Part shown: one piece after another, positions 53,150-62,529 of the stretch | How the letters are laid out: each line of letters opens with the position of its first letter | Numbering within the stretch: the stretch's first letter is position 1 | Source: Penumbrarchaeum sp964445525 | Lineage (GTDB): Archaea; Thermoplasmatota; Penumbrarchaeia; Penumbrarchaeales; Penumbrarchaeaceae | Assembly: GCA_964445525.1 (NCBI GenBank) | Contig: CAYULA010000001.1 | Span: 124,001-188,000, forward strand | Direction: 5' to 3' | Length of the DNA: 64,000 nt | Made by a program: the position numbers and the translations under genes | Notes under the pieces: generated by a model | What the model saw: only the letters and a program-made list of their open reading frames with translations | Told to the model about the DNA's origin: nothing | Database searches by the model: none

Positions 53150-54304
53150 ATGGTACAACCTCAAGATCCAGTAATATCGAGTTTCAGACAACACGTTGAT
53201 GAGGTCATAAATCGAGAGATTATCCTGAAAACTGCCAAATGGAGAAGGGAAAAGACCACTCCACCGGATTTCTTCAGGATTCTTGGAGAAAATGGTCTTC
53301 TTGGATACCGAAAAGATGAGAGCGGTTACAGGGCAATCCCGTGGAAAGAAAATATCTATTTTTACAGGAAGATCGCCGAGATCTCCGGGGGCCTCGCCAT
53401 AGCAGCTTTCGTTCACTCCCAGACAGGATTGAAAGCCGTACACGCCTTTGGGATCGAGTATCTCCAGGAGAGATATCTGTACCCGGGGATCGATGGAGAA
53501 ATGATATTCGCAATAGCAAACACAGAACCGGGAGCCGGATCCGATGCGGCATCAATATCATTGATGGCCGAGGAAAAGGAAGATCATTTCCTTTTAAACG
53601 GCACCAAGGCTTACATCACCAGCGGAGATATTCCAGATGTCCTGGTAACAACAGCCATTACCGACCCTAATGCTTCCCGGAAGCATAAGGGGATCTCTAT
53701 GTTCATAGTGGAGGGAGATTCTGAAGGGCTAACAAGAAGAAGGATGGAAAAATACGGATGGGTGGAATCCCATCTTTCAACTCTTGAATTCAAAGATGTG
53801 AAGGTTCCCAAGGAGAACCTCCTGGGAGAGAGGAACAAGGGCTTTTACCAGACAATGGAAGTTTTCAACTCGTCCAGGATCGGCATCGCCGCGGTTGCCA
53901 ACGGTTCTGCCCTGGGAGCTTTCAGAATGGCCCTTGATCACAACAAGAAGAGGGAGATTTTCGGGAAACCAATAATAGATTTCGAATCCAAGAGGGCAGA
54001 ATATGCCGATAGAATGACCTTCCTCCAGGCGGGTTGGTTGATGGTGGAAAAAGCAGCGGAGGTCCATGATTCGGGAGGGGATTACTCCTATTACGCCTCC
54101 ATGGCCAAGCTCTTCAATACGGAAGAAGGAATGAAGATATCCCAGTGGGCGGCCCTGAACTTCGGGGCCAGAGGTGTACTCGAGGGGCATCCGGTTTCCC
54201 AGTATATGCTTGATTCCAATGTGGCCTTGATCGGAGAGGGAGCTCCAGAGGTCCAGAGAAAGATCATCTCTGAGAATCTAGAGAGGATCCTGGAAGCATT
54301 GTAA
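53150..54304 (+). CDS. Acyl-CoA dehydrogenase
   Basis: The 384-residue flavoenzyme has the family layout: a helical N-terminal domain, IANTEPGAGSDAAS and KAYITSGDIPDVLVT (FAD/substrate loop), and a C-terminal helical domain with SRIGIAAVANGSALGAFRMAL and ALNFGARGVLEGHP. LIGEGAPEVQRKII carries the Glu position that acts as catalytic base in many members. It oxidises an acyl-CoA to the enoyl-CoA, passing electrons to ETF. The chain-length preference is not evident. It may be used in amino-acid-derived acyl-CoA breakdown (inference). GGTGAGGGA directly precedes the ATG. Confidence 0.92.
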   Translation: MVQPQDPVISSFRQHVDEVINREIILKTAKWRREKTTPPDFFRILGENGLLGYRKDESGYRAIPWKENIYFYRKIAEISGGLAIAAFVHSQTGLKAVHAFGIEYLQERYLYPGIDGEMIFAIANTEPGAGSDAASISLMAEEKEDHFLLNGTKAYITSGDIPDVLVTTAITDPNASRKHKGISMFIVEGDSEGLTRRRMEKYGWVESHLSTLEFKDVKVPKENLLGERNKGFYQTMEVFNSSRIGIAAVANGSALGAFRMALDHNKKREIFGKPIIDFESKRAEYADRMTFLQAGWLMVEKAAEVHDSGGDYSYYASMAKLFNTEEGMKISQWAALNFGARGVLEGHPVSQYMLDSNVALIGEGAPEVQRKIISENLERILEAL

Positions 54305-54673
54305 CAATCAATGAAATCATGAAAATAGCGGCCCTCCCTTTCCGGGGCGGGGAGGGCCTCGGCAGCTCTTCCGTTCTCGACCACGCATTCAACTCTCTTC
54401 TAAACCCCACGCCAAGAGCGTCATCGGTCTTCGGTTCCGCATGGGACCTCTGATCAATGTCTTACCTTTTTCTTATGGGCAATAATACTACCGGGTTATA
54501 TGTTATATAAAGGTACCAAAAAAAAACCGAAACTCTGAGATGGGTTATATAATAGTTGTGGTGATTATTCCTCGATTAGCAATCTTTTCACCTTTAATAC
54601 TATTATTGATTAAATTCCAAATTTATTATGTAAATGATCCATGCCGATAATGATTGCCGTACGGAAATTGAAT
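54305..54673. other. Intergenic region with GC-rich hairpin
   Basis: After the acyl-CoA dehydrogenase stop, a 9-bp perfect stem (54330-54338 GGCCCTCCC with 54350-54358 GGGAGGGCC) could act as a terminator, although no T-tract follows. Further on there are A/T-rich stretches with two TATA-like sites (ttatatgttatata near 54495-54508, gttatataata near 54544-54554) but no ORF of note. Confidence 0.45.
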
Positions 54674-55036
54674 TTAATCCTTCTTGACAAAACCCTTTCG
54701 TTTTTCCTCAATTACCTCATCGGCGATCTTCAACCTGATCCTCCTCTCCACTTCCAGCTTCTTCATCTCCTCCACATCCCTGGACCTTCCCATCTTCTTG
54801 AAGATCCACATGGCCTGAATGTATTTCTCGTTGGTTATCAGGCCCTTTGCCTTCACAAGCCAGCAAAGATTGCAAAGGAAATCATCATCATGTTCGTCGT
54901 AGAATCCGCAGCCCTTGCAGAAATGCCTGGAACATGATGAGCAGAGGTATGCTTTCTCGTCACCGGGACCAATGAAATATCCTCTAACGATTACCTTCAT
55001 ACATTCGGAACAGTTCATCCTGTCTTCGTCTTCCAT
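54674..55036 (-). CDS. Small zinc-finger protein, unknown function
   Basis: The 120-residue protein has eight to nine cysteines in its first 60 residues: NCSECMK, LCSSCSRHFCKGCGFYDEH and LCNLCWL, forming a double zinc finger of treble-clef or RING-like appearance. A basic, charged helical C-terminus follows (EEMKKLEVERRIRLKIADEV). I do not recognise the family. It stands alone on the minus strand, divergent from the hybrid kinase. The ATG at 55036 is used; Met7 directly before the first Cys pair is an alternative. Confidence 0.65.
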   Translation of the reverse strand: MEDEDRMNCSECMKVIVRGYFIGPGDEKAYLCSSCSRHFCKGCGFYDEHDDDFLCNLCWLVKAKGLITNEKYIQAMWIFKKMGRSRDVEEMKKLEVERRIRLKIADEVIEEKRKGFVKKD

Positions 55037-55142
55037 CAGTTTTTATTTAATATGAAGGCCGTATTAATTTGATTAGCAACCATTTCAAAATATGATAATT
55101 ACATGTTTATTAATTGGAAGAACTCGATTGATAATGGTCAAA

Positions 55143-55157
55143 CAAATTATATAATCG
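55143..55157 (+). promoter_or_regulatory. Putative TATA box for the hybrid kinase gene
   Basis: aaattatataatcgg includes attatataat, about 55 bases before the ATG at 55210. The start itself follows GGTGAATCGAA. Confidence 0.35.
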
Positions 55158-55209
55158 GTGCTCGGGCTCATTCAATACCCTGATATATCCCGGCCGCCGG
55201 TGAATCGAA

Positions 55210-57558
55210 ATGAACCGCTCCCCAAAAATGGACCTCCCATCTGAAAAGCTGCTCCAGACGGATGTTTTAGATTTACTTGGGGAGGGGGTCCTTCAGATGG
55301 ATTTCAACTGCAGGATAGTTACCATGAACGAATCCTTCAAGAAATTACTGGGTTACAGTGCGGGAAAGCCTCCTGGAAATTTCCTGGACATGGTTTTTGA
55401 ATCCGACAGAGATTGCCTGAGAAAGGAACTGAACAGATTGAAAGGAGGATACAGGGGTCCTATCGATAGATTTCGTTTGAAACATATTTCCGGGGAAGAA
55501 AGGTGGGTTGAATCCAGAGGTTCAAGGACATTAAATGACACTCACCCCTCATACATACTGATATTCAGGGATATAACCGAGACAATGATTGTGGAGGAGA
55601 TCATAGGAAGGACCCAATCCATGGCATCCAACCTCATGGACAATCTTCCAGGCATGGCTTTCAGGTCTTTCCCCGATAAGGACAGGACAATGGATTTTAT
55701 CAGCGAGGGCTGCATGGAACTAACCGGATACAGACCGGATGAACTGACCATGGAAATACCATTCGGCACACTTGTCCATGAAGCGGATAGAGAAAGAGTT
55801 GTCTCCAGGGTCAGCAAAGCCGTCGAAAAGGGAGCGGTATACGAGCTCATATACCGTCTGAGAACCAGAGAGGGTAACCTCAAGTGGGTCTGGGAAAAGG
55901 GAACAGGATTTCCCGAAAAAGAAGAAAATCCAGCTTCCGTTCAAGGATTCATACTGGATACAACAGTGAGAAAGGAGATGGAAGTTAAACTAGAGAGATA
56001 CAAGAACCATCTGGAACAGCTTGTTGCTGAGAGAACAGAGGACCTTGCTCTGGAGAAGAATCGACTCTCGGCCACACTAAGTTCGATAGGTGATGGGGTT
56101 ATTACAACGGATGTAGAGGGGACTATCCTTATGATGAATTCCAATGCTGAAGATCTCCTAGACATTGATTATGAAAAGGCAAGGAGTCTCGATCTCGTAT
56201 CCCTTTTCGGAAAGGGGGATAAAAGCATAAAAGAGGAATTGAAGAGGTATCTGGAGGAGGTTATGCTCGGCAAAGGTAACGGAAATCATCTCACAGTCTC
56301 CATAGGGACAAGGTACGGTGATAGAACCCTCGAGATCAATTCCTCGAGAATGCATGATGAGGAGGATGTGACAACCGGCATAGTTTTGGCTGTAAGGGAC
56401 GTTACGGAAAGAAGGAAGATGGAGGAAGAAGCATCCAGAAACCAGAGGCTGGAATCCATTGGCGTCCTGGCAGGCGGGATCGCCCACGATTTCAACAACA
56501 TGCTCACATCTCTTCTTGGAAACATTGCCCTGGTGAAATCGGCTGTTGATCCTAAAAATGAAGCATTTTCGGCTTTGGAGGATGCGGAAAAGGCGGCCTA
56601 CAATGCAAGGGACCTCACCTCGCAGCTTCTTACCTTTTCAAGGGGAGGGGAACCTGTAAAAAAGGAAACAAACCTGAAACAGGTACTCAGAGATTGTACC
56701 AGGTTTTCCCTGAGTGGTTCAAGAGTATCCACAAGGTTTGTACTGGACGATGACCTTTGGAAAGTAGAATTGGACGAGCCCCAGTTCAAACAGGCCCTGA
56801 ACAATCTTTTGATCAATGCAAAGGAGGCAATGCCAGGCGGTGGAACGGTAACGGTGAAGGCCGAGAACTTGAATGTAAAAAGCATATCCGGGCTTTCTCT
56901 TCGCGATGGCAGGTACGTCAAAGTGTCAATAAAAGACACGGGAATAGGAATGCCAGGTAGGGTTCAAAAAAAGGCATTCGATCCTTATTTCTCCACGAAA
57001 AGCGAGGGGAGGGGCATGGGACTCGCTACCGCTTTTTCCATAATCAGGGAACATTTCGGTCTTTTGGAGGCTACATCCAGGGTCGACGAGGGTTCCACAT
57101 TTATGTTATATCTTCCCGCATTAGGCCCCAAAGAGGTTGAAATCAAGACCCGGGATTCGACAATGAAAGTGAAGGGAGGAGAGAGGATCCTCCTTATGGA
57201 TGATGATGAGCTGTTGCTAAATGCGATATCAAGACTTCTGGGCAACCAGGGTTACAGGGTTGATACCGCAGAAGAAGGAAAGAAAGCCGTAGCCATGTAT
57301 CATAACCAGCTTGAAAAAGGTGAAAAATATCACGCGGTAATACTGGATATCACCGTTCCCGGGGGCATGGGGGGTGAAGAAACCCTTAACAGAATTATGG
57401 ACTTCGATCCCGCCGTGAAGGCAATTGTATCTTCGGGTTATTCGAACGATACTATAATGTCACATTACGAGGATCACGGTTTCAAGGGTGTATTGAAAAA
57501 ACCCTACAAATTGGAAGATCTTATATCGGAACTTTGCAGGATACTCTACGGGATATAA
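55210..57558 (+). CDS. Hybrid histidine kinase: three PAS, HisKA-HATPase, receiver
   Basis: The 782-residue soluble protein has PAS domains at about 15-125, 135-260 and 285-400. A coiled-coil segment (LERYKNHLEQLVAERTEDLA) precedes the third. The phosphoacceptor helix is GGIAHDFNNML (His426), the ATPase has NNLLINAKEAM, KDTGIGMPG and GRGMGLATAF, and a C-terminal receiver has MDDDE and VILDITVPGGMGG (Asp713) with the conserved Lys in LKKPY. There is no output domain, so phosphate must be passed on elsewhere. The AHDFNN kinase type is widespread in bacteria and probably spread to archaea by transfer (inference). An M32 carboxypeptidase follows 46 bases later on the same strand. Confidence 0.92.
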   Translation: MNRSPKMDLPSEKLLQTDVLDLLGEGVLQMDFNCRIVTMNESFKKLLGYSAGKPPGNFLDMVFESDRDCLRKELNRLKGGYRGPIDRFRLKHISGEERWVESRGSRTLNDTHPSYILIFRDITETMIVEEIIGRTQSMASNLMDNLPGMAFRSFPDKDRTMDFISEGCMELTGYRPDELTMEIPFGTLVHEADRERVVSRVSKAVEKGAVYELIYRLRTREGNLKWVWEKGTGFPEKEENPASVQGFILDTTVRKEMEVKLERYKNHLEQLVAERTEDLALEKNRLSATLSSIGDGVITTDVEGTILMMNSNAEDLLDIDYEKARSLDLVSLFGKGDKSIKEELKRYLEEVMLGKGNGNHLTVSIGTRYGDRTLEINSSRMHDEEDVTTGIVLAVRDVTERRKMEEEASRNQRLESIGVLAGGIAHDFNNMLTSLLGNIALVKSAVDPKNEAFSALEDAEKAAYNARDLTSQLLTFSRGGEPVKKETNLKQVLRDCTRFSLSGSRVSTRFVLDDDLWKVELDEPQFKQALNNLLINAKEAMPGGGTVTVKAENLNVKSISGLSLRDGRYVKVSIKDTGIGMPGRVQKKAFDPYFSTKSEGRGMGLATAFSIIREHFGLLEATSRVDEGSTFMLYLPALGPKEVEIKTRDSTMKVKGGERILLMDDDELLLNAISRLLGNQGYRVDTAEEGKKAVAMYHNQLEKGEKYHAVILDITVPGGMGGEETLNRIMDFDPAVKAIVSSGYSNDTIMSHYEDHGFKGVLKKPYKLEDLISELCRILYGI

Positions 57559-57604
57559 ATGAGGGTGAACTATAATTGACATGAATGCAATACACTGATG
57601 AGGA

Positions 57605-59101
57605 ATGAATGTGGAACCCCATGATGACCTTATTCAAAGATATGCAGAGATAGTGCGTCTTGGTCAGATAGGAAGTATTCTATTGTGGGACCAGAACACT
57701 TACATGCCGCCCGGAGCGGCAGAAATGAGAGGAGAACAGCAATCTCTTGTATCGGGCATTGCACACAAAAGATTGACCTCCAAAAAGATGGGTAGACTTC
57801 TTGACCGATTGAAAAGGGAAGAATTGACACCGGAAAAGACCGCGATTGTGAGAGAGATAGAGAGGAAACATGAAAGGGCCTCCTCCATACCCAGGTCGCT
57901 GATTCAGGCCCTATCCCGTTTGGAGCCGTTATCAACCGGAGCCTGGATCAAGGCAAGGAAAAAGGAAGATTTCTCCTTTTTTAAAAAGGAATTCAAAGAG
58001 GTTATCGAATTAAAGAAAAAGGTCGCAGAACATGTTGGATACGAGGATACTCCCTACGACGCCCTCCTTGATGAATATGAACCTTACATGAAAAGCCGCA
58101 AACTAACGGATATTTTTCTGTCACTGGGTGAGAAACTCAAACCCCTTGTAACAAGATTGACCGAGGTCTGCGGAGACCTGGGAGACGGCAAGATGAAGGG
58201 CAAATATCCCATCGATTCCCAGAGGGAGTATTTGCATTACCTCCTGATCGAGATGGGATATGACATGGAAACCGGAAGGATAGACATTTCGGAGCACCCA
58301 TTCACCGCTGGAAATCATGATGACGTCAGGATCACCCTGAGATACGATGAAAAGGACCTCAGGACAGCACTGTTTTCGGCCATCCACGAGGGAGGGCATG
58401 CACTCTACGAGCAGGGCTTCAAAAGGAAGAATTATTTCACCCCCCTTGCCGAATATGTTTCTCTGGGAATACATGAGTCCCAATCGAGAATGTACGAGAA
58501 TATTATCGGCAGATCGAGGTCATTCTGGGAATGGCAGTATCCCATTCTGAAAGAGAAGTTCCCGTCTCTTAAGAAGATGTCACTGGATGAGTTCCACAGA
58601 CTCATCAATCATATCACCCAGTCCCCGATAAGGGTTGAAGCCGACGAGGTAACCTATTCCCTCCATATTGTAATAAGATTCATGATCGAAAAGGACCTGA
58701 TGGAGGATAAATTGTCCGTGGACGAGGTTCCCCAGGTTTGGAACGAGCTTTACGGGAAATATCTCGACCTGGAACCAGAGAGCGAATCCTTGGGGTGCCT
58801 CCAGGACATCCATTGGTCGATGGGGGCTATCGGTTATTTCCCCACATATACGCTTGGCAATCTGTATTCCGCTCAGTTCTTCAAGCAGGCTCAAAAGGAT
58901 ATAGATTATCTGGAATCTTCCATAGCCCGAGGGGACCTCAAAACAATCCTCAACTGGCTGAGGGAGAACATCCACATGCATGGTAAATTCTACAGCGCAC
59001 CGAACCTAGTTGAGAAGGTTACCGGAAAACCCTTGAGCGAGGATCATTTCATCGATTATCTCAGGAAGAAATATTCATCCATATATGACATTTCATTGTG
59101 A
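57605..59101 (+). CDS. Carboxypeptidase Taq (M32 metallocarboxypeptidase)
   Basis: The 498-residue enzyme has the usual M32 length and motifs: LLWDQNTYMPPGAAEMRGEQ near the N-terminus, DVRITLRYDE, the zinc motif HEGGHALYEQG (His261, Glu262, His265), HESQSRMYENIIGRS with the third ligand Glu, and a conserved C-terminal INWLRENIH-like segment (LNWLRENIHMHG). It removes C-terminal residues from peptides in the cytosol, complementing peptidase T encoded at 17941. It may be cotranscribed with the hybrid kinase. Confidence 0.94.
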   Translation: MNVEPHDDLIQRYAEIVRLGQIGSILLWDQNTYMPPGAAEMRGEQQSLVSGIAHKRLTSKKMGRLLDRLKREELTPEKTAIVREIERKHERASSIPRSLIQALSRLEPLSTGAWIKARKKEDFSFFKKEFKEVIELKKKVAEHVGYEDTPYDALLDEYEPYMKSRKLTDIFLSLGEKLKPLVTRLTEVCGDLGDGKMKGKYPIDSQREYLHYLLIEMGYDMETGRIDISEHPFTAGNHDDVRITLRYDEKDLRTALFSAIHEGGHALYEQGFKRKNYFTPLAEYVSLGIHESQSRMYENIIGRSRSFWEWQYPILKEKFPSLKKMSLDEFHRLINHITQSPIRVEADEVTYSLHIVIRFMIEKDLMEDKLSVDEVPQVWNELYGKYLDLEPESESLGCLQDIHWSMGAIGYFPTYTLGNLYSAQFFKQAQKDIDYLESSIARGDLKTILNWLRENIHMHGKFYSAPNLVEKVTGKPLSEDHFIDYLRKKYSSIYDISL

Positions 59102-59209
59102 GAAATATCTCACCTTTGACAATAATCGATCCAGGTTTCACCTTTGGGACCAAATGATTTATTATCGGACAGTTTGTTCATGTATATGAATACGCCAGGG
59201 TGATCCATT

Positions 59210-59755
59210 ATGAACAGGAAATTATTTGTCTTTGCTTCGGTGGCGCTTCTTACATTATTGGCCGGTTGTCTTGGTTCGGATGACGAGGGCGGAGGAACGG
59301 AGGAACCGGTGGAAATGAGCGGAATGCTCAATCAGACCGGCACACAGACGGGATTGGCCCAGATCGAACCCGAGCTGATCGAGGCCACGATACCCATAAC
59401 CCTGGACTTCGAAATGGTAACCGGAATTACAATTAATATCTCTGTGGAGGACAATGATGACGGCACGGATCCCGATCAGGTCCAGGAGATCACTCTCACA
59501 GAAGAAGATGGAAACACAACCGGATCGGCCAATGGAGGCGCAGCGAGACCGGGGACTCCATTTACCACATCACTTTCCGTGGAATGGGACGGAACAAACT
59601 ACATGGGCGGAAGATGGAATCTTGTCATTCCGGTTTCCATAGTTGCAGGCCCGGACCAGTGGCCGGGTCCTTTGATATGGAACGGCATTCCTGACAGAGG
59701 TTTCTCCTACGAGATAGAGATCGCCTATTACTACCATCAGGAAGAAGAGTCATAA
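59210..59755 (+). CDS. Putative lipoprotein, unknown function
   Basis: The 181-residue protein begins with MNRKLFVFASVALLTLLAGC, a short basic, hydrophobic signal with a lipobox-like LLAGC, so the Cys is likely lipid-modified and the protein anchored outside. An acidic, Gly-rich linker (SDDEGGGTEEP) and one beta-rich domain of about 130 residues follow, ending in WNGIPDRGFSYEIEIAYYYH. No family recognised. GGGTGAT precedes the ATG, and a TATA-like gatttattat lies at 59156-59165. Confidence 0.65.
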   Translation: MNRKLFVFASVALLTLLAGCLGSDDEGGGTEEPVEMSGMLNQTGTQTGLAQIEPELIEATIPITLDFEMVTGITINISVEDNDDGTDPDQVQEITLTEEDGNTTGSANGGAARPGTPFTTSLSVEWDGTNYMGGRWNLVIPVSIVAGPDQWPGPLIWNGIPDRGFSYEIEIAYYYHQEEES

Positions 59756-59781
59756 TTGCCCGGCGCGACAAATATGAAAAA

Positions 59782-59805
59782 TCGATCGAAGCAGGCTTCG
59801 ATCGA
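59782..59805. terminator. Perfect 10-bp hairpin after the lipoprotein gene
   Basis: TCGATCGAAG (59782-59791) and CTTCGATCGA (59796-59805) form a perfect 10-bp stem with a 4-base loop, 26 bases after the stop. There is no T-tract, so it may be a processing site or protein-binding palindrome rather than a classic terminator. Confidence 0.35.
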
Positions 59806-59939
59806 ACGTACAAACCCCGCCCACCCCGGACTTGATCGGTATTTTTGTAATCAACAGTATTTAAAGACTGGAATAACTGGACTTATTAAATTTCCTATAT
59901 GATAAAAAATAGAACAACATTGCTGGATGGGGGATATAT

Positions 59940-60173
59940 ATGGCAAAAATGGGATTGATATCTTTAATCACCGGAATCGTATCTTTCGTCATACCTTGCC
60001 TGGGACCTGTTCTTGCAATAGTGGCAATTATCACAGGGATAATGGGAAGAAGCGACCCGGACCAAAAGACAATGGCAACGATAGGATTAGTACTGGGAAT
60101 AGTATACTTCATACTTGGAATCCTGCTAGTGATATTGAACCTCTTTTTGAATCTGGCTTTCCTGGCCGTATGA
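59940..60173 (+). CDS. Small DUF4190-like membrane protein
   Basis: The 77-residue protein consists of two hydrophobic hairpin segments, LISLITGIVSFVIPCLGPVLAIVAIITGIMG and MATIGLVLGIVYFILGILLVILNLFL in shortened form, joined by a polar loop with RSDPDQ. This is the DUF4190 pattern (Gly-rich helices around a Gly-Arg-x-Asp loop); function unknown. GGGGGAT precedes the ATG. Confidence 0.68.
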   Translation: MAKMGLISLITGIVSFVIPCLGPVLAIVAIITGIMGRSDPDQKTMATIGLVLGIVYFILGILLVILNLFLNLAFLAV

Positions 60174-60309
60174 TGATGAAGGATCATCGGATGCCATCAA
60201 GTCACTGTTTCATAAATCATTGTAATTTACATGCTTTACATAGCTGTAATTACAATCCCTAATCCATATAGGAAAGGGTTACCATGGAGGGCCAGATTAT
60301 CTAGGTCCG

Positions 60310-61545
60310 ATGAAGGTAGCGGTATTCACTGAGACCTATCATCAGCTCAACGGGGTGGGACGCACATACCAGAACATGGTTGATTATGCGCGGAGGAAAG
60401 GATACGAGCTTGATGTATATGTCCCCGGCAATGGTTCTGTTGAAGTAATGGGATCGGCAACGATATACAATATTCCCGTGGAGGCTGGAATAGAATACTA
60501 CCCCGATCTGATCTACGACGCGGCGGCGGTTCCCAGATTCGTATTCAAGCAGCTTCCGGAGATCATCGAGAAAAATTTCAGCGAAAAAGAATACCATATA
60601 GCACAGATAGGAACACCAGGGTCCATAGGTCTTTTCGCTCTTCTTGCGGCAAAGAAGTTCGATGTCCCCCTGGTAGGAAGCTATCATACCCAGGTCCCCA
60701 ACTATGCCAGAGCCAGGGTGGATCTGATAATGAACAATCCAAACGGGGTTCTGAGAACGATACCCGATCTGGCAATGGAGGCAACCTGGTTGACGGAGAA
60801 ATTCTTCTACGGCAACACGGTTTTCAACATGGCTCCAACCAAGATGATCTGCAGTGAGATCGAGACCAGGTTCAACAGACCCACCAGAGTATTCAGGCGA
60901 GGTGTGGATACCAAAAGATTCCATCCTGCCAACGGCAGGAGACCCGATGTTCCAACGGTTCTTTTCGTCTCCAGGATAGCTGTTGAAAAGAACATCGAGA
61001 TGCTAACCGGTTTCAAGGAATATCTTCCATATGCCAGGTTGGTAGTTGTCGGAGACGGGCCCGACAGGAAGAGAATGGAAAAGATAATACCGAAAGCGGA
61101 ATACAGAGGTTTCCTGACGGGGAAATCCCTGGAAGAAGCTTTTGCCTCCGCTCATGTTTTCGTTTTTCCTTCGGTTACCGAAACCTATGGTAATGTAGTT
61201 CAGGAGGCCATGGCCTCGGGACTTCCAGTTGTGGTGGATGCATCAGGACCCACAGGCGAATTGGTAGAAAATGGAATATGCGGTTTTCACTACAATTCCA
61301 GATCCGAGATGTTCAGGCAGCTTGATCTGCTCCTTAAAAACATGGAGCTCAATCACAGGATGTCCAAAGCTGCCAGGTCCGCCATGGAGAAGAGGACCTG
61401 GGATTCAGTATTCGAATCGGCATACGAGGGATATGAAATGGCTGTCAATATGCACTCGGACAGACCGAAATCCATAGGTCAACGCTGGAAATCAAGGATG
61501 GAGGAACTATTCGGACCTTATACCAAACAGATGCAGCAGACCTGA
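60310..61545 (+). CDS. GT4-family glycosyltransferase
   Basis: The 411-residue GT-B enzyme starts with KVAVFTETYHQLNGVGRTYQ, has SYHTQVPNYAR and FRRGVDTKRFHP, and a C-terminal nucleotide-sugar site with VVVGDGPDRKRME and FPSVTETYGNVVQEAMASGLPVV (the E-x7-E motif). The sequence type is that of lipid- or sulfolipid-sugar transferases related to MgtA/SQD2, so a membrane-lipid glycosylation role is plausible. The family does not fix the donor or acceptor. No other glycan gene is next to it. Confidence 0.9.
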   Translation: MKVAVFTETYHQLNGVGRTYQNMVDYARRKGYELDVYVPGNGSVEVMGSATIYNIPVEAGIEYYPDLIYDAAAVPRFVFKQLPEIIEKNFSEKEYHIAQIGTPGSIGLFALLAAKKFDVPLVGSYHTQVPNYARARVDLIMNNPNGVLRTIPDLAMEATWLTEKFFYGNTVFNMAPTKMICSEIETRFNRPTRVFRRGVDTKRFHPANGRRPDVPTVLFVSRIAVEKNIEMLTGFKEYLPYARLVVVGDGPDRKRMEKIIPKAEYRGFLTGKSLEEAFASAHVFVFPSVTETYGNVVQEAMASGLPVVVDASGPTGELVENGICGFHYNSRSEMFRQLDLLLKNMELNHRMSKAARSAMEKRTWDSVFESAYEGYEMAVNMHSDRPKSIGQRWKSRMEELFGPYTKQMQQT

Positions 61546-61656
61546 AAATACCTATTCCAATAACTTTGGAAACAGGATGAAATTGAATCTTTTTATTAGG
61601 ATCAATTTCAAAAGATACCGGAATGAACCTGCAATGTATGGGTTAAAGGTAATTAT

Positions 61657-61678
61657 TTAATCACCATTGGTTGATTAA
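61657..61678. promoter_or_regulatory. Palindrome in the promoter region of the small MscS gene
   Basis: TTAATCA (61657-61663) and TGATTAA (61672-61678) are 7-bp inverted arms around an 8-base spacer, overlapping a TATA-like aattatttaa and about 20 bases before the start. It could be an operator; A/T composition makes chance possible. Confidence 0.3.
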
Positions 61679-61698
61679 CTTAAAAGGGGGATGAAAAA

Positions 61699-62529
61699 TT
61701 GGGACCCGTTTTTGATATCGTTGAAACCCTTGAAGGGGAGATACCGATACTGAAGATAACATATTCTCAACTTATAACGGCCATACTTGTTCTGATAGTA
61801 GGATTCATTATTGTTCGACTGATAGTGACAGTATTCAAGCAGTCGGTGAGCAAGTCGAAGATGCCCAAGCTCATGATTGATTTCCTGGGAAAGATGATCT
61901 CGGCCATACTCTACATTGTAGTGGTGATTTTTGCCGTTGGGACGGTAGGCATTGAGGTAGGGGGTGTCTTCATAGGCCTATCCGCTGCGATAGGCCTGAT
62001 CATTGCTTTCGGCATGCAGGACTCCCTCAACAATATGTTCGCAGGGATCTGGCTTGCGACCTTGAGCCCGATCAAGATGGATGAATGGGTAGAGGTGGCT
62101 GGCCATTCGGGCAAGGTTACAGGCCTCAGCGTTATGTCCACCGAACTTTTATCTCCCGATAACAAATACATTACCATTCCGAACAGGGAAGTATGGGGCT
62201 CTTCCATCGTCAATTATACCAGGATGCCGATTAGAAGGGTTGATGTCAACGTGGGTGTGGCCTATGGAACAGACCTGGACAGGGCAATCAAGGTGGCCAA
62301 ACAGGTCATGTCATTGACCGGACTGGTCCTGAAGGATCCGCCGATGGATGTGGTTGTCACCGATCTCGGTGATTCGGCCATCAATTTACAGCTCAGGCCG
62401 TGGACCAAGACAGATAACTACTGGCCGCTTTGGGGAATGCTTAAAAAAGAGATACCGAAGCATTTCTCCGGAGCCGGCATAGAGATACCCTTCCCGCAGC
62501 TTGACATTTCAATTGCAGAGAAGGAGTGA
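61699..62529 (+). CDS. mscS: Small-conductance mechanosensitive channel (MscS family)
   Basis: The 276-residue protein is close to the minimal MscS size: three membrane helices (about residues 20-45, 60-83, 88-115), pore helix AIGLIIAFGMQDSLNNMFAG, then the beta domain with YITIPNREVWGSSIVNYTR and a C-terminal alpha/beta part. It opens under membrane tension to release solutes. The start is a TTG at 61699 preceded by GGGGATGAAAAA; the ATG at 61691 is in another frame that soon stops. Its stop overlaps the next gene's ATG (TGATG), so the two are coupled. Confidence 0.9.
   Translation: MGPVFDIVETLEGEIPILKITYSQLITAILVLIVGFIIVRLIVTVFKQSVSKSKMPKLMIDFLGKMISAILYIVVVIFAVGTVGIEVGGVFIGLSAAIGLIIAFGMQDSLNNMFAGIWLATLSPIKMDEWVEVAGHSGKVTGLSVMSTELLSPDNKYITIPNREVWGSSIVNYTRMPIRRVDVNVGVAYGTDLDRAIKVAKQVMSLTGLVLKDPPMDVVVTDLGDSAINLQLRPWTKTDNYWPLWGMLKKEIPKHFSGAGIEIPFPQLDISIAEKE

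Noticed and set aside
61579..61609. 8-bp inverted repeat (61579-61586 with 61602-61609) after the glycosyltransferase gene
   Set aside because: A/T-rich, with a 15-base loop; chance is as likely as a terminator.
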